Origin: Microlunatus parietis
GTDB taxonomy: Bacteria > Actinomycetota > Actinomycetes > Propionibacteriales > Propionibacteriaceae
Assembly (NCBI RefSeq): GCF_013407955.1
Contig: NZ_JACCBU010000001.1
Span: 1,736,001-1,800,000, forward strand
Length of the DNA stretch: 64,000 nt
Direction of reading: 5' to 3'
Below, piece by piece: positions 34,508-43,019 of the stretch. The notes beneath the pieces are model-generated. The model ran no database searches, had not been told where the DNA came from, and worked only from the letters and a program-made list of their open reading frames with translations. The position numbers and the translations under genes were made by a program. Numbering within the stretch: the first letter of the stretch is position 1; each line of letters starts with the position of its first letter.

Positions 34508-35272
34508 TCAGTCCCTCATCGCCACGGTGAGCGCGCCGTCGACCGTGATCGATTGGCCGCTGACGTACCCGGCGTCGGCCGAGGTGAGGAAGGCGATCAC
34601 GCCGGCCACCTCCTCCGGCCGGCCGACCCGGCCCCACGGGATCGTCCGGCCGGCCCGGGCCAGCCCGTCCGGCCCGAGCGAGTTGACCGGGTCCATCGAC
34701 TGCGGCGTCTCGATCAGGCCGGGGATGATCGTGTTCGCCCGGATCCCGTGCGGCCCGTACTCGACGGCGAGGCTGCGGATCAGGCCGACCACGCCGGCCT
34801 TGGCCGTCGCGTAGTGGGCGTGTTCCTGCCAGCCGTACACCCCGCCGGCGATCGACGAGATCGCCACGATCGACCCGCCGGAGCCGAGGTACGGTGCCGC
34901 GGCGCGAGCCAGCCGCATCACACCGTGCAGGTCGACCTGCAGCACCTCGTCCCATTCCTGGTCGGTCATCGTCGCGAACTCGGCGCGGCGCAGGATCCCA
35001 GCGTTCGCGATCACATGATCGATCCGGCCGTACGCGGTGAGGGCGGCCTGCGCGAACGCGGCGACCGACTCGGTGCTCCGGACGTCCAACTCGGCGATCA
35101 TGCCGGTGCCGCCGGCCGCGGTCACCGCGTCCAGTGTGATCGCCGGGTCGTGCGGGTCACCCGGGAAGGTTCCGATCACCACCCGGTCGCCACGAGCCGC
35201 CAGCCGGACGGCCGCCGCGCGGCCGATGCCGGACGCGGCGCCGCTGATGATCGAGACGGCACGCTCCTCCAT
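34508..35272 (-). CDS. Short-chain dehydrogenase/reductase
   Basis: The 254-residue classical SDR starts MEERAVSIISGAASGIGRAAAVRLAARG with the cofactor loop GAASGIG. VIANAGILRRAEF is the NAG motif. The Ser/Tyr/Lys centre lies in AISSIAGGVYGWQEHAHYATAKAGVVGLIRS, and the C-terminal block reads ADAGYVSGQSITVDGALTVAM. Its ATG overlaps the TAA of the MFS gene (TAATG), showing translational coupling. Together with the SDR encoded next it could oxidise a hydroxy acid or sugar derivative brought in by the transporter. Confidence 0.9.
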   Translation of the reverse strand: MEERAVSIISGAASGIGRAAAVRLAARGDRVVIGTFPGDPHDPAITLDAVTAAGGTGMIAELDVRSTESVAAFAQAALTAYGRIDHVIANAGILRRAEFATMTDQEWDEVLQVDLHGVMRLARAAAPYLGSGGSIVAISSIAGGVYGWQEHAHYATAKAGVVGLIRSLAVEYGPHGIRANTIIPGLIETPQSMDPVNSLGPDGLARAGRTIPWGRVGRPEEVAGVIAFLTSADAGYVSGQSITVDGALTVAMRD

Positions 35273-36642
35273 TACGCGCCCTCCACCAGCGGCTCGTCGA
35301 CCCGTTCGGTGACGGGTGTTCGGTCGTCGCGTCGGGGTGCGATCGAGCGCGCACCGATCATGATCAGTCCGGAGACCAGGGTGCCCAGGGCGCCGACCCA
35401 GAGCGCCGCCGTCGAGAACGGTACGGCGGCCGCGGCCAAGCCGGTGAGCAGGAAGCCGCCGATGATCGCGCCCGGCTGACTCATCGCGCCGATGAACGTG
35501 CTACCGGTGGCCCGGCAGTCGGTGTCGTAGCACTCGGCCTGGAAGAACATGATCGCCGCGTACGGGCCGAGCAGGAAGAACAGGCCGAGCATATAGGTGA
35601 CCAGCACGTACCCCTGGTGGCTCGGGCCGAGCAGCATCGCCGCGAAGAAGAAGCCGCCCAGGATCCAGCCGATGATGATCACCCGTTTGCGGCCGAACCG
35701 GTCACCCAGCCAGCCATGGGTGAGATAGCCGAGTGCTCCGACCAGGTTGGACGCCACGACCAACATCAGCGCGTCGCCGGCGTCGATGCCCTTGCCGCTC
35801 TCCAGCACCGTCGTGCCGAGCACGGAGAAGGTCTGGATGCCGAACCAGTTGACCAGCCAGGCCAGCGACAGCACCACCGTGTTGCGCAGATGCTTACCCT
35901 GGAAGATCCGCTTGATCGGCGCGCCGACGCGGACCTCGATGCCGGTGCGCCGGGCGAGTGCGTCCGCCTCGGCCGGTTGGCCGGCCCGGCGCAGCCGCTG
36001 TACCGCCTGCTGGGCCAGGAACTGCGGGCTTTCCTTCAGGCGAAGGCAGACCAGCGCGACGATGATCGCCGGGATGGTGGCCAACAGGAAGGCGATCCGC
36101 CAGCTGTCCAGCCCCCAGATACTGGTCACGATCGCGACGAAGCCGGCCGCCAGGAGGGCACCGAGCGGCCAGCCGGTCTGCACCATCGAGTAGACGAAGC
36201 CCTGGTTGCGTTTGATCTTGGTGTCCTCGGTGAGCGCGTACAGCTCGTTCAGGTAGGTCGCATTCACCGACTGCTCCGCGAGGCCGAGGCCGCTGATGCT
36301 GCGCACGCCGACCAGCGAGGCGGCACCGGTGGTCGCCGCGGTGATTGCCGACGACGCCGCCGTACCACCGACGGAGATGATCATGCCCTTGCGGCGCCCG
36401 AGCCGATCCACCAGCGGGCCCACGAACAGCACCACGACGAAGGTGCCGACGCTGACCAGGGTCGAGACGAGCAGGGCGAAGCTGGTGTCCCAGCCGAAGC
36501 TGTCCTCGATTCGGGGCAGCAGGGTCCCGAACAGGATGAAGTCGTAGACGGCGATCGTCCAGGCGAAGAACGCGATCTTGGTCGCCCGGCGGGTCTCCTT
36601 TTTACCGACGGTACGCAAGCCTTCCGTGGGCGCGGTACTCAT
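35272..36642 (-). CDS. MFS transporter, metabolite:H+ symporter type
   Basis: The 456-residue protein has twelve hydrophobic helices and the MFS loop motif GPLVDRLGRRKGMIISVGG (about 75-93), with a second copy GWLGDRFGRKRVIIIGW in the C-terminal half. GLGLAEQSVNATYLNELYA and a cytoplasmic central loop after LKESPQFL are typical of the sugar-acid and organic-acid symporter branch. It sits between the deacetylase and the SDR genes and overlaps the latter, so it likely imports the operon substrate. The ATG at 36642 follows GGAAAGGAAC at acceptable spacing. Confidence 0.9.
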   Translation of the reverse strand: MSTAPTEGLRTVGKKETRRATKIAFFAWTIAVYDFILFGTLLPRIEDSFGWDTSFALLVSTLVSVGTFVVVLFVGPLVDRLGRRKGMIISVGGTAASSAITAATTGAASLVGVRSISGLGLAEQSVNATYLNELYALTEDTKIKRNQGFVYSMVQTGWPLGALLAAGFVAIVTSIWGLDSWRIAFLLATIPAIIVALVCLRLKESPQFLAQQAVQRLRRAGQPAEADALARRTGIEVRVGAPIKRIFQGKHLRNTVVLSLAWLVNWFGIQTFSVLGTTVLESGKGIDAGDALMLVVASNLVGALGYLTHGWLGDRFGRKRVIIIGWILGGFFFAAMLLGPSHQGYVLVTYMLGLFFLLGPYAAIMFFQAECYDTDCRATGSTFIGAMSQPGAIIGGFLLTGLAAAAVPFSTAALWVGALGTLVSGLIMIGARSIAPRRDDRTPVTERVDEPLVEGA

Positions 36643-36669
36643 GAGCGATGTTCCTTTCCGTACCGCAGC

Positions 36670-37551
36670 TCAGGGGACCCGCGGCGAGCGGGCCTGGAAG
36701 TCCTGGGCGATCTGGTCGAACGTCGCCCAGTGGATGTTGTCGTGAGCATTGATGTGCTCGATCAGCCGCTCCAGCATCAGCAACACCTGCGGCCGGCCGG
36801 ACACGTCGGGATGGATGGTGAAGGTGAACACCGCGTAGTCGAGCTCCCGGTACACCCAGTCGAACTGGTCCCGCCACATCTCCTCGAGGTGGCGCGGATT
36901 GACGAAGCCGTGGCTGTTCGGGCTCGACTTGATGAACATCATCGGCGGCAGGTCGTCGAGGTACCAGCTGGCCGGGATCTCGATCAGGTCGGTCTCCTGG
37001 CCGCGCTCCAGCGGCTTCATCCAGGTCGCGGCCGGCTGGTCGTAGTCGATCTTGTTCCAGCGGTCGCCGACTCGGACGTAGTAGGGCGTGAAGTCGCGGT
37101 GCATCAGCGAGTGGTCGTACCGGATCGAGCGCTCGATCAACAGCTCGTTGGTGACCGGCGAGAACTCCCACCACGGTGCCACGTAGCCGGTCGGTCGATT
37201 GCCGGTGCGCTGGGTGATCAACTCGATGCAGTAGTCGAGGATCTCCGACTCCTGCTCCCGGGTCATCGCGATCGGGTTCTCATGACTGTAGCCGTGCACG
37301 CCGATCTCGGCTCCGGTCGCGACGATCTCCTCGAACTGCTCCGGGAACGTCTCGATCGAGTGCCCCGGCCAGAACCAGGTCGAGGGCAGTTGATACTTCG
37401 CGAGCAGGTTCTTGATCCGGGGTACGCCCACCTCGCCGGCGAAGATGCCGCGCGAGATGTCGCCCGGCGAGTCCTCCCCGCCGTACGACCCGAGCCAGCC
37501 ACCGACGGCGTCGACGTCGATACCGAACGCGACGTAGATGTCCTTGGCCAT
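36670..37551 (-). CDS. NodB-fold deacetylase/amidohydrolase (HpPgdA-like; possible cyclic imide hydrolase)
   Basis: This is a 293-residue cytoplasmic polysaccharide deacetylase-fold protein without signal peptide. Motif 1 is [10 protein letters not shown] (Asp12, Asp14) and the zinc His pair lies in HGYSHE (His85 and His89). [17 protein letters not shown] and [13 protein letters not shown] are later motifs. Length and ligand positions nearly equal those I recall for Helicobacter pylori PgdA. The same subgroup contains a 293-residue cyclic imide hydrolase from Pseudomonas putida and relatives acting on small cyclic amides. Lack of export makes a wall polysaccharide substrate unlikely. Next to an asparaginase-like amidase, a ring-opening amidohydrolase is an attractive inference. 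GGAAGGAA precedes ATG 37551. Confidence 0.8.
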   Translation of the reverse strand: MAKDIYVAFGIDVDAVGGWLGSYGGEDSPGDISRGIFAGEVGVPRIKNLLAKYQLPSTWFWPGHSIETFPEQFEEIVATGAEIGVHGYSHENPIAMTREQESEILDYCIELITQRTGNRPTGYVAPWWEFSPVTNELLIERSIRYDHSLMHRDFTPYYVRVGDRWNKIDYDQPAATWMKPLERGQETDLIEIPASWYLDDLPPMMFIKSSPNSHGFVNPRHLEEMWRDQFDWVYRELDYAVFTFTIHPDVSGRPQVLLMLERLIEHINAHDNIHWATFDQIAQDFQARSPRVP

Positions 37552-37576
37552 GATCTTGTTCCTTCCTGGGACGGAT

Positions 37577-38551
37577 TCAGAAGCGCTGCAGCCGGGCCGC
37601 CGCCTCGGCGGGCGGGAAGTGGCTGAGCAGCAGGGCCAGCAGCATGCGGGCCTGGGTGTACGGCAGGCCGCGGACGGCCACGGCACCGGCCCGGAGCGCG
37701 TCGGCGCCGCCGCCGCAGCCGTACAGCGGAGCGATCGGACCGTGCGGCACCCGAGTGGAGAGCGCGACCACGGTCCCGGCCGAGACTGCCGCCCGGACCG
37801 CCTCCACGTAGGGCCGGTTGAGATTCCCGGCTCCGGTGCCGGCCAGCACCACGCCGGGGACGCCCTGCCGCACCAGCTCGTTCAGCAGGTCGGGACGGGC
37901 GCCCGGATAGAGCACCAGCGTCTCCACCCGGGTTTGATCGAACCGGGCCGTCGGCCTCGGCAGCGGCGCGGGCCGGACCGGCCGGGCCGCGTAGCGGAGT
38001 TCGCCCTGGACGAGCCGGCCGATCGGGCCGGCGTCCTGTGCGACGTACGGCTGCGGGCGCAGGGTGTGCAGCTTCCGTACGCCCCGGGCGGCGAAAACCT
38101 CGCCCGCGAAGCTGACCAGAACGCCGAGGCCGCGGGACTCCGGAGCCGCGGCGACCGTGATCGCCTGGCCCAGGTTCCGACCGCCGTCCGCGCCGTCCTG
38201 GTCGGGTGCGATCTGAGCTCCGGTGAGGACCACCGGGCGGTCGTCGTCGTGCACCAGGTCGAGCAGCACCGCGGTCTCCTCGATCGTGTCGGTGCCGTGG
38301 GTGATCACGACGCCGCCCACGTCCTTGCGGGCCAGCTGGTCCCTGACCGCGTCCGCGATCGTGCGCAGGTCGGCCAGGTCGAGGTTGAACGAGTTGACCC
38401 GGAGCAGATCGACCGGCTCGACGGTGTGGCCGCGGCCCGCTTCGACCGCGCCGACCAGAACCTCCGCCGAGTCGCTCGCCACCGCCGCGCCGTCCGTGCC
38501 GGTACGGGACGAGATCGTTCCGCCGGTGCCGAGGACGACGATGTGAGCCAC
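37577..38551 (-). CDS. Asparaginase-type amidohydrolase
   Basis: The 324-residue protein has both asparaginase active-site blocks: [14 protein letters not shown] with the nucleophile Thr12, and [14 protein letters not shown] with Thr87/Asp88 (about 82-95). [21 protein letters not shown] is the usual third block. There is no signal peptide, so the enzyme acts inside the cell. Placed first in an operon with a NodB-fold hydrolase, a symporter and two SDRs, it may cleave a substrate-specific amide rather than serve general asparagine use. GTG start at 38551 with GGAAGGG upstream. Three iterated operator-like sites lie 72 bases ahead. Confidence 0.88.
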   Translation of the reverse strand: MAHIVVLGTGGTISSRTGTDGAAVASDSAEVLVGAVEAGRGHTVEPVDLLRVNSFNLDLADLRTIADAVRDQLARKDVGGVVITHGTDTIEETAVLLDLVHDDDRPVVLTGAQIAPDQDGADGGRNLGQAITVAAAPESRGLGVLVSFAGEVFAARGVRKLHTLRPQPYVAQDAGPIGRLVQGELRYAARPVRPAPLPRPTARFDQTRVETLVLYPGARPDLLNELVRQGVPGVVLAGTGAGNLNRPYVEAVRAAVSAGTVVALSTRVPHGPIAPLYGCGGGADALRAGAVAVRGLPYTQARMLLALLLSHFPPAEAAARLQRF

Positions 38552-38622
38552 GTTGATCCCTTCCTGCCGAGCCGGCCGGTCCGCCGGCCATGGCGATGCC
38601 GTTCGGCTCAGTCTGAGCTACA

Positions 38623-38661
38623 CAATCGATTGAGTCAATCGTTTGGGTCAACCGATTGTGG
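38623..38661. promoter_or_regulatory. Three 13-bp iterons between the asparaginase operon and its LacI regulator
   Basis: CAATCGATTGAGT, CAATCGTTTGGGT and CAACCGATTGTGG follow each other exactly, starting at 38623, 38636 and 38649. Each carries a CAAYCGWTTG core with the central CG typical of LacI sites; the first is a perfect 10-bp palindrome. On the minus strand a TTGACC hexamer (38652-38647) lies inside the array and may be the -35 of the asparaginase promoter. Confidence 0.75.
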
Positions 38662-38755
38662 AACTACCCTTGGGTTCTGCGGGCCCCTGCTGCGGGCGGT
38701 ACGGACCGAGGGCCGGGCACCGCGATAATGAGCGGCACCGACGACAGGAGCAGCG

Positions 38756-39775
38756 ATGACGGGCACTCGGCGACCGTTCACCCAGCGGATGATCGCCAGC
38801 GACGTCGGCGTCAGCGTGACCACGGTGTCCCGTGTCCTCAATCCGGCGGAGACCCATCCGGAACGGTGGGCCTCGCCCGAGACCGTCGCCGCGATCATCC
38901 GGTCGGCCGAACGCAACGGCTACCGGCCCAACCCGCACGCGACCAGCCTGCGGACGGCCCGGTCCAACGTGGTCGGGGTGCTGGTGCCCCGGCTGCAGGA
39001 CTTCGTCCTGGCCACGATCTACGAGGGCATCGACGAGGCGGCCACCGAGGCCGGCGTGTCGACGTTCGTTACCAACTCGCTGGACAAGCCGGACCTGCAG
39101 CGGGTCCGGACCCAGCAGATGCTGGACCGCCGGGTGGACGGCCTGATCTTCGGCGACGCGCATCTCGACGACGACTTCCTGGACGACCTGGCCCGGCAGG
39201 AGGTCACGTTCGTCCTCGCCTCACGCCGGCACGGTGATCACGTCTCGGTGACCTGCGACGACCCGGCCGGCGGCCGGCTGGTCGCCGAGCACCTGCTGGC
39301 GACCGACCGGCGCGAGGTCGCGATCCTGGCCGGGCTGCCGTTCGCCTCCACGGCGCGGGAACGCTCGCAGGGCCTGATCGACCGATTCGCCGAGGCCGGG
39401 CTGGAGATCCCGGAGCACCGGATCGTGTTCAACGGCTTCGACGCGGCCGCCGGCCGGGAGGCGGCCGACCAGATCCTGGCCCGGCGGCCGTACCCGGACG
39501 CGATCTTCGCGACCAACGACTTCGCCGCGATCGGGGCCATGGGGGCGCTGCGGGACAAGGGCTTGCAGATTCCCGACGACGTCGCGGTGGTCGGCTACAA
39601 CGACACGCCACTCGCGGCATCGCTGCCGATCCCGCTGACGACGATCCGCTCACCCATGCACGAGATGGGCCGGCAGGCGCTGCAGACGTTGCTGCGCAAA
39701 CTCGGCGGCGCCGAGGTGGAGTCCCGGCGGCTGACCCCGGAGTTGATCATCCGGGCCTCCACCGGCTCCGACTGA
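38756..39775 (+). CDS. LacI family transcriptional regulator
   Basis: The 339-residue protein has the helix-turn-helix FTQRMIASDVGVSVTTVSRVLNPAETHPERWASPETVAAI and hinge RPNPHATSLRTARSNVVGVLVPRL. The ligand-binding core contains DRRVDGLIFGDAHLDDDFL, DDPAGGRLVAEHLL and AIFATNDFAAIGAMGALRDKGLQIPDDVAVVGYNDTPLAASLPIPLTTI. It is divergent from the asparaginase operon and the iterated sites lie between them. It is therefore the expected repressor, with a pathway metabolite as inducer. It ends 5 bases before the convergent oxidoreductase gene. Confidence 0.92.
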   Translation: MTGTRRPFTQRMIASDVGVSVTTVSRVLNPAETHPERWASPETVAAIIRSAERNGYRPNPHATSLRTARSNVVGVLVPRLQDFVLATIYEGIDEAATEAGVSTFVTNSLDKPDLQRVRTQQMLDRRVDGLIFGDAHLDDDFLDDLARQEVTFVLASRRHGDHVSVTCDDPAGGRLVAEHLLATDRREVAILAGLPFASTARERSQGLIDRFAEAGLEIPEHRIVFNGFDAAAGREAADQILARRPYPDAIFATNDFAAIGAMGALRDKGLQIPDDVAVVGYNDTPLAASLPIPLTTIRSPMHEMGRQALQTLLRKLGGAEVESRRLTPELIIRASTGSD

Positions 39776-39780
39776 TCCGT

Positions 39781-40761
39781 TCAGGTCAGCTTCGGCAGCA
39801 CGTCGGTGCCGAAGATTGCCTGGGCCCGCTCCGGGTCGGGTCCGGCCAGGTGCAGTTGCACCTCGTCGACGCCGAGGTCAAGGAACTGCTGGATCCGCTG
39901 CCGGTGCGCGTCGAGGTCGCTGGAGATGATCATGCGGTCGGCGAAGTCCTCCCGGCGCAACCGCCGGGCCAGCTGCTCGAAGTCGCGGGTGTTGCGGACC
40001 TCGGAGACCGGGTAGCGGACCGCCGGAACCGGCCAGTGATCGATCGCGGCGGCCAGCGCGTCGGGCTCGTCCTCGGCCCAGGCGTGGTGCAACCGGACCA
40101 CTCGGTGGAGCCGGCGCGGATCGGTGCCGGCCCGGAGCGCACCGGTCCGCAGCTGCTCGAACAACCCGGCCACCTGGTCCACCCGGCCGCCCTCGGTGAT
40201 CATGCCGTCGGCAATCCCGCCGGCCCGCCGCGCCGTGACCGGCCCGGCGGTCGCGACCAGGATCTTCGGCAGCCGGTCCGGCAGCGTCCAGAGGCGCGCC
40301 TGCTCCATGATCAACTCCGGGTCGGAGTGCCGTGCCTCGCGGCCGGTGAAGAGTTTCCGGATGATGTCGATCGCCGAGAACATCCGGTTGATCCGGCGCG
40401 GCGGCTCGGGCCAGTACTGCCCGGTGACGTGCTCGTTGATCAACTCGCCGGCCCCGATGCCGAGCCAGTGCCGGCCCGGGAACAGCGCCGCCAGCGTCGC
40501 CGAGGCCTGCGCGACGACCGCCGGGTGCATCCGGTAGGACGGGCTGATCACGCCCGGATTGATCGGGATCGTCGTCCGCGCCGACGCGGCCGAGGCCACG
40601 TTCCAGACGAAGGACGCCTGACCCTGACCGGAGGTCCACGGCGCGAACCGGTCCGAGAACATCACCGACGAGAACCCGGCCTGCTCAGCCGAGGCCGCCA
40701 GCTCCACGGCCCGCCCCGGCGCAACCGACTCCAGCATGATCGCGTGCCCGATGATCGCCAC
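39781..40761 (-). CDS. LLM class oxidoreductase, probably F420-dependent
   Basis: The 326-residue TIM-barrel protein is of the luciferase-like monooxygenase family. It starts IIGHAIMLESVAPGRAVELAASAEQAGFSSVMFSDRFAPW, then NPGVISPSYRMHPAVVAQASATLAALFPGRHWLGIGAGELINEHVTG and later LPKILVATAGPVTARRAGGIADGMITEG. These blocks resemble the F420-dependent glucose-6-phosphate dehydrogenase group more than FMN monooxygenases. A predicted F420-0 importer 6 kb away supports F420 use in this cell but not a direct link. GTG start. It may be the last gene after the toxin-antitoxin pair or independent; only 9 bases separate it from the toxin stop upstream. Substrate unknown. Confidence 0.82.
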   Translation of the reverse strand: MAIIGHAIMLESVAPGRAVELAASAEQAGFSSVMFSDRFAPWTSGQGQASFVWNVASAASARTTIPINPGVISPSYRMHPAVVAQASATLAALFPGRHWLGIGAGELINEHVTGQYWPEPPRRINRMFSAIDIIRKLFTGREARHSDPELIMEQARLWTLPDRLPKILVATAGPVTARRAGGIADGMITEGGRVDQVAGLFEQLRTGALRAGTDPRRLHRVVRLHHAWAEDEPDALAAAIDHWPVPAVRYPVSEVRNTRDFEQLARRLRREDFADRMIISSDLDAHRQRIQQFLDLGVDEVQLHLAGPDPERAQAIFGTDVLPKLT

Positions 40762-40770
40762 CCCGGCAGC

Positions 40771-41082
40771 CTATGGCGCGCTGTCCCGCAGGTGGTGCTC
40801 CCAGTCCTGTCCCGAACCGTAGATCGCGATGACGTGCACCCCGGAGGATGTCTGTAGGAAACAAACGACCCGGCTCTTCTCGAAGACACGCGTCATCAGG
40901 CCTGGCAGTAGGTCGTCACGATGGTGTCCGACTATCGGATCCTCGGCCAGTCGGTCGCAATAGGCCAGGAGCCGATCCAGGTATGCGTCGGCGATGCGCG
41001 GGCCTGCGCGCTCGACGAGGTAGATCTCAAGTTCGTCGAGCTGAGCGAGGGCTTCCGGAGAATAGTGAAGCGGTCGACTCAT
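40771..41082 (-). CDS. ParE/RelE superfamily toxin
   Basis: The 103-residue protein has the ParE layout: LHYSPEALAQLDELEIYLVERAGPRIADAYLDRLLAYCDRLAEDP (two helices), then IVGHHRDDLLPGLMTRVFEKSRVVCFLQTSSGVHVIAIYGSGQDWEHHL (beta sheet with basic residues). ParE proteins inhibit gyrase, whereas RelE proteins cut mRNA; the long helical hairpin favours ParE. The ATG overlaps the antitoxin stop (ATGA), the normal type II antitoxin-toxin order. The toxin should be held inactive by the upstream ribbon-helix-helix protein. Confidence 0.88.
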   Translation of the reverse strand: MSRPLHYSPEALAQLDELEIYLVERAGPRIADAYLDRLLAYCDRLAEDPIVGHHRDDLLPGLMTRVFEKSRVVCFLQTSSGVHVIAIYGSGQDWEHHLRDSAP

Positions 41083-41375
41083 TCCCGGCGGGCTCGTCTG
41101 CGCGCGAAGTGGGCGCGCACCTCGCCTGCGGCAACCGAGCGAGTTGGGTCAGCGAGGGTCGCCTCGGCGATCGGGACCGCGACCGTCCGCAGCCACTCTT
41201 CGACTTCAGGATCGTGCAGCGCGGCATCCTCCTCGGTGAGCAACCGCAGCCCGTTACGCACCACCTCGCCCTGGTTGGCGAACTCACCCGAGGCCACGCG
41301 TGCGTTGACCGTGGCCGCGACATCGGCAGGCACCGCGATGGTGACAAGGTCCTGCTCATTGGATGCGGCGCTCAT
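41079..41375 (-). CDS. ParD-type ribbon-helix-helix antitoxin
   Basis: The 98-residue protein has the ribbon-helix-helix segment LVTIAVPADVAATVNARVASGEFANQGEVVRNGLRLL (about 10-46), where GEFANQGEVVRNGL is characteristic of ParD. The C-terminal half is the toxin-binding tail. The ATG at 41375 is 7 bases behind TAGAAT, so translation is probably leaderless and autorepression could act at this promoter. Upstream lies the fourth copy of the dispersed hairpin. Confidence 0.88.
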   Translation of the reverse strand: MSAASNEQDLVTIAVPADVAATVNARVASGEFANQGEVVRNGLRLLTEEDAALHDPEVEEWLRTVAVPIAEATLADPTRSVAAGEVRAHFARRRARRE

Positions 41376-41382
41376 GGCACTG

Positions 41383-41388
41383 ATTCTA
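41383..41388 (-). promoter_or_regulatory. -10 element of the ParDE promoter
   Basis: TAGAAT on the minus strand ends 7 bases before the antitoxin ATG. No Shine-Dalgarno sequence lies between them, which suggests a leaderless transcript. Confidence 0.5.
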
Positions 41389-41445
41389 CGGGCCGCTGCT
41401 CGCCTCGTGCGGTTGCTCCTGACGAGGGCACGACCTGGATCCACT

Positions 41446-41505
41446 GACTGGGCACCTCAGCAGCGACACGCCGTCAGAACGGCTGCTTTTATGCCCGGTC
41501 GGCGG
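41446..41505 (-). repeat. Dispersed double-hairpin element, copy 4 (most diverged)
   Basis: Arms GACTGGGCA (41446-41454) and TGCCCGGTC (41492-41500), inner GCAGC/GCTGC and the CGACACGCCG loop identify it. Relative to the other copies, one T-A pair of the outer stem has become G-C on both sides, so pairing is kept. It lies 15 bases beyond the araA stop in the direction of araA transcription. Confidence 0.75.
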
Positions 41506-41520
41506 AATTGGTTGGGCGGG

Positions 41521-43017
41521 TCAGAGGCCGAGGCGGTGGGCGGCTTGGTTCCAGCGGAGCTCGTTGGCGAAGCCGCGGCGGGTGGTGGCGGCGTCGATGA
41601 TCGCCAGCTCGACGCCGGCGATCCGGGCGAAGTCCTCCAGCTCCTCGGTGCCGACCGCGGTGGACAGGACGGTGTGGTGCGGGCCGCCGGCGGCGAGCCA
41701 GCACTCGGTCGAGGTCTGGAAGTCCGGCTTCGGCTGCCAGACGGCGCGGGCCACCGGCAGGTTCGGCAGCGGCTGGTCCGGCGGCACCACGTCGACCTCG
41801 TTGAGCACCAGCCGGAACCGGTCGCCGAGGTCGCAGATGCCGAGCACGGTGGCCGGGCCCTGGGCCGCGTCGAAGACCAGCCGGACCGGGTCGGACCGGT
41901 TACCGATGCCGAGCGGATGGATCTCGATCCGCGGCCGGGCCTCGGCGATGGTCGGGCAGACCTCGAGCATGTGCGCGCCGAGGATCTTCTCCGAGCCCGG
42001 CGCCAGGTGGTACGTGTAGTCCTCCATAAACGAGGTGCCGCCCGGCTGCCCGGCCCCGATCGCCTTCACCGTGTGCAGCATCATCGAGGTCTTCCAGTCG
42101 CCCTCGCCGCCGAACCCGTACCCGGCGGCCATCAGCCGCTGCACGGCCAGCCCCGGCAGCTGCAGCAGCCCGCCGAGGTCCTCGAAGTTCGTGGTGAACG
42201 CGCCGTAGCCGCCGTCGGTCAGGAAGGCCCGCAGCCCGGCCTCGATCCGCGCGCCGTAGCGCAGCGCGTCGTGCCGATCACCGCCCGGCGCCAGTTCGGG
42301 GGTGAGCTCGTACGTGTCGACGTACTCGGTGATCAAGGAATCGATCTCGGTGTCCGCGACCTGGTCGACGACGGCCACAAGATCATTCACACCGTACGTG
42401 TTCACCGAGACCCCGAACCGCAACTGGGCCTCGACCTTGTCGCCCTCGGTCACCGCGACGTCGCGCATGTTGTCGCCGAACCGGACCAGCCGCAGCGAGC
42501 GCAGCGCCGCAACGCCCCGGGCGGCCCGCTGCCAGGCGCCGATCCGCTGCCGGACCCGGGGATCGGAGACGTGGCCGGCCACCGTCTTGCGCGGCACCGC
42601 GAGCCGGGTCTGGATGTAGCCGAACTCCCGGTCGCCGTGCGCGGCCTGGTTGAGGTTCATGAAGTCCATGTCGATCTCGGCCCAGGGCAGATCGACATTC
42701 GCCTGCGTGTGCAGGTGCAGCAGCGGCACCTGCAGCGCGTCCAGCCCGGTGATCCACATCTTCGCCGGCGAGAACGTGTGCATCCAGGCGATCACACCGA
42801 CGCAGTCCGGGTCCGAGTTCGCGGCCAGGATCTGCCGATGGATCGCCTCGGAATCGGTCAGCACCGGCTGCCAGACCACGTCCAGCGGCAACTCGGCGCT
42901 GGCGTTGAGTTGATCAGCGATCGCGCGCGACTGGGCCGCGACCTGATCAAGAGTCTCCGGACCGTACAGGCCCTGGCTTCCGGTGAGGAACCACACCTGC
43001 TGAACTCGTTCGGTCAT
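41521..43017 (-). CDS. araA: L-arabinose isomerase
   Basis: The 498-residue enzyme converts L-arabinose to L-ribulose. It opens [25 protein letters not shown], the invariant araA start. [32 protein letters not shown] and [12 protein letters not shown] (with the metal-binding Glu residues) follow, and length is normal. ATG 43017 has AAGGG at correct spacing; GTG 43023 overlaps the araD stop and is a possible alternative. It is the last gene of araBDA. An AraR regulator is not next to the operon, so control must be distal. Confidence 0.97.
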   Translation of the reverse strand: MTERVQQVWFLTGSQGLYGPETLDQVAAQSRAIADQLNASAELPLDVVWQPVLTDSEAIHRQILAANSDPDCVGVIAWMHTFSPAKMWITGLDALQVPLLHLHTQANVDLPWAEIDMDFMNLNQAAHGDREFGYIQTRLAVPRKTVAGHVSDPRVRQRIGAWQRAARGVAALRSLRLVRFGDNMRDVAVTEGDKVEAQLRFGVSVNTYGVNDLVAVVDQVADTEIDSLITEYVDTYELTPELAPGGDRHDALRYGARIEAGLRAFLTDGGYGAFTTNFEDLGGLLQLPGLAVQRLMAAGYGFGGEGDWKTSMMLHTVKAIGAGQPGGTSFMEDYTYHLAPGSEKILGAHMLEVCPTIAEARPRIEIHPLGIGNRSDPVRLVFDAAQGPATVLGICDLGDRFRLVLNEVDVVPPDQPLPNLPVARAVWQPKPDFQTSTECWLAAGGPHHTVLSTAVGTEELEDFARIAGVELAIIDAATTRRGFANELRWNQAAHRLGL

Positions 43018-43019
43018 GA

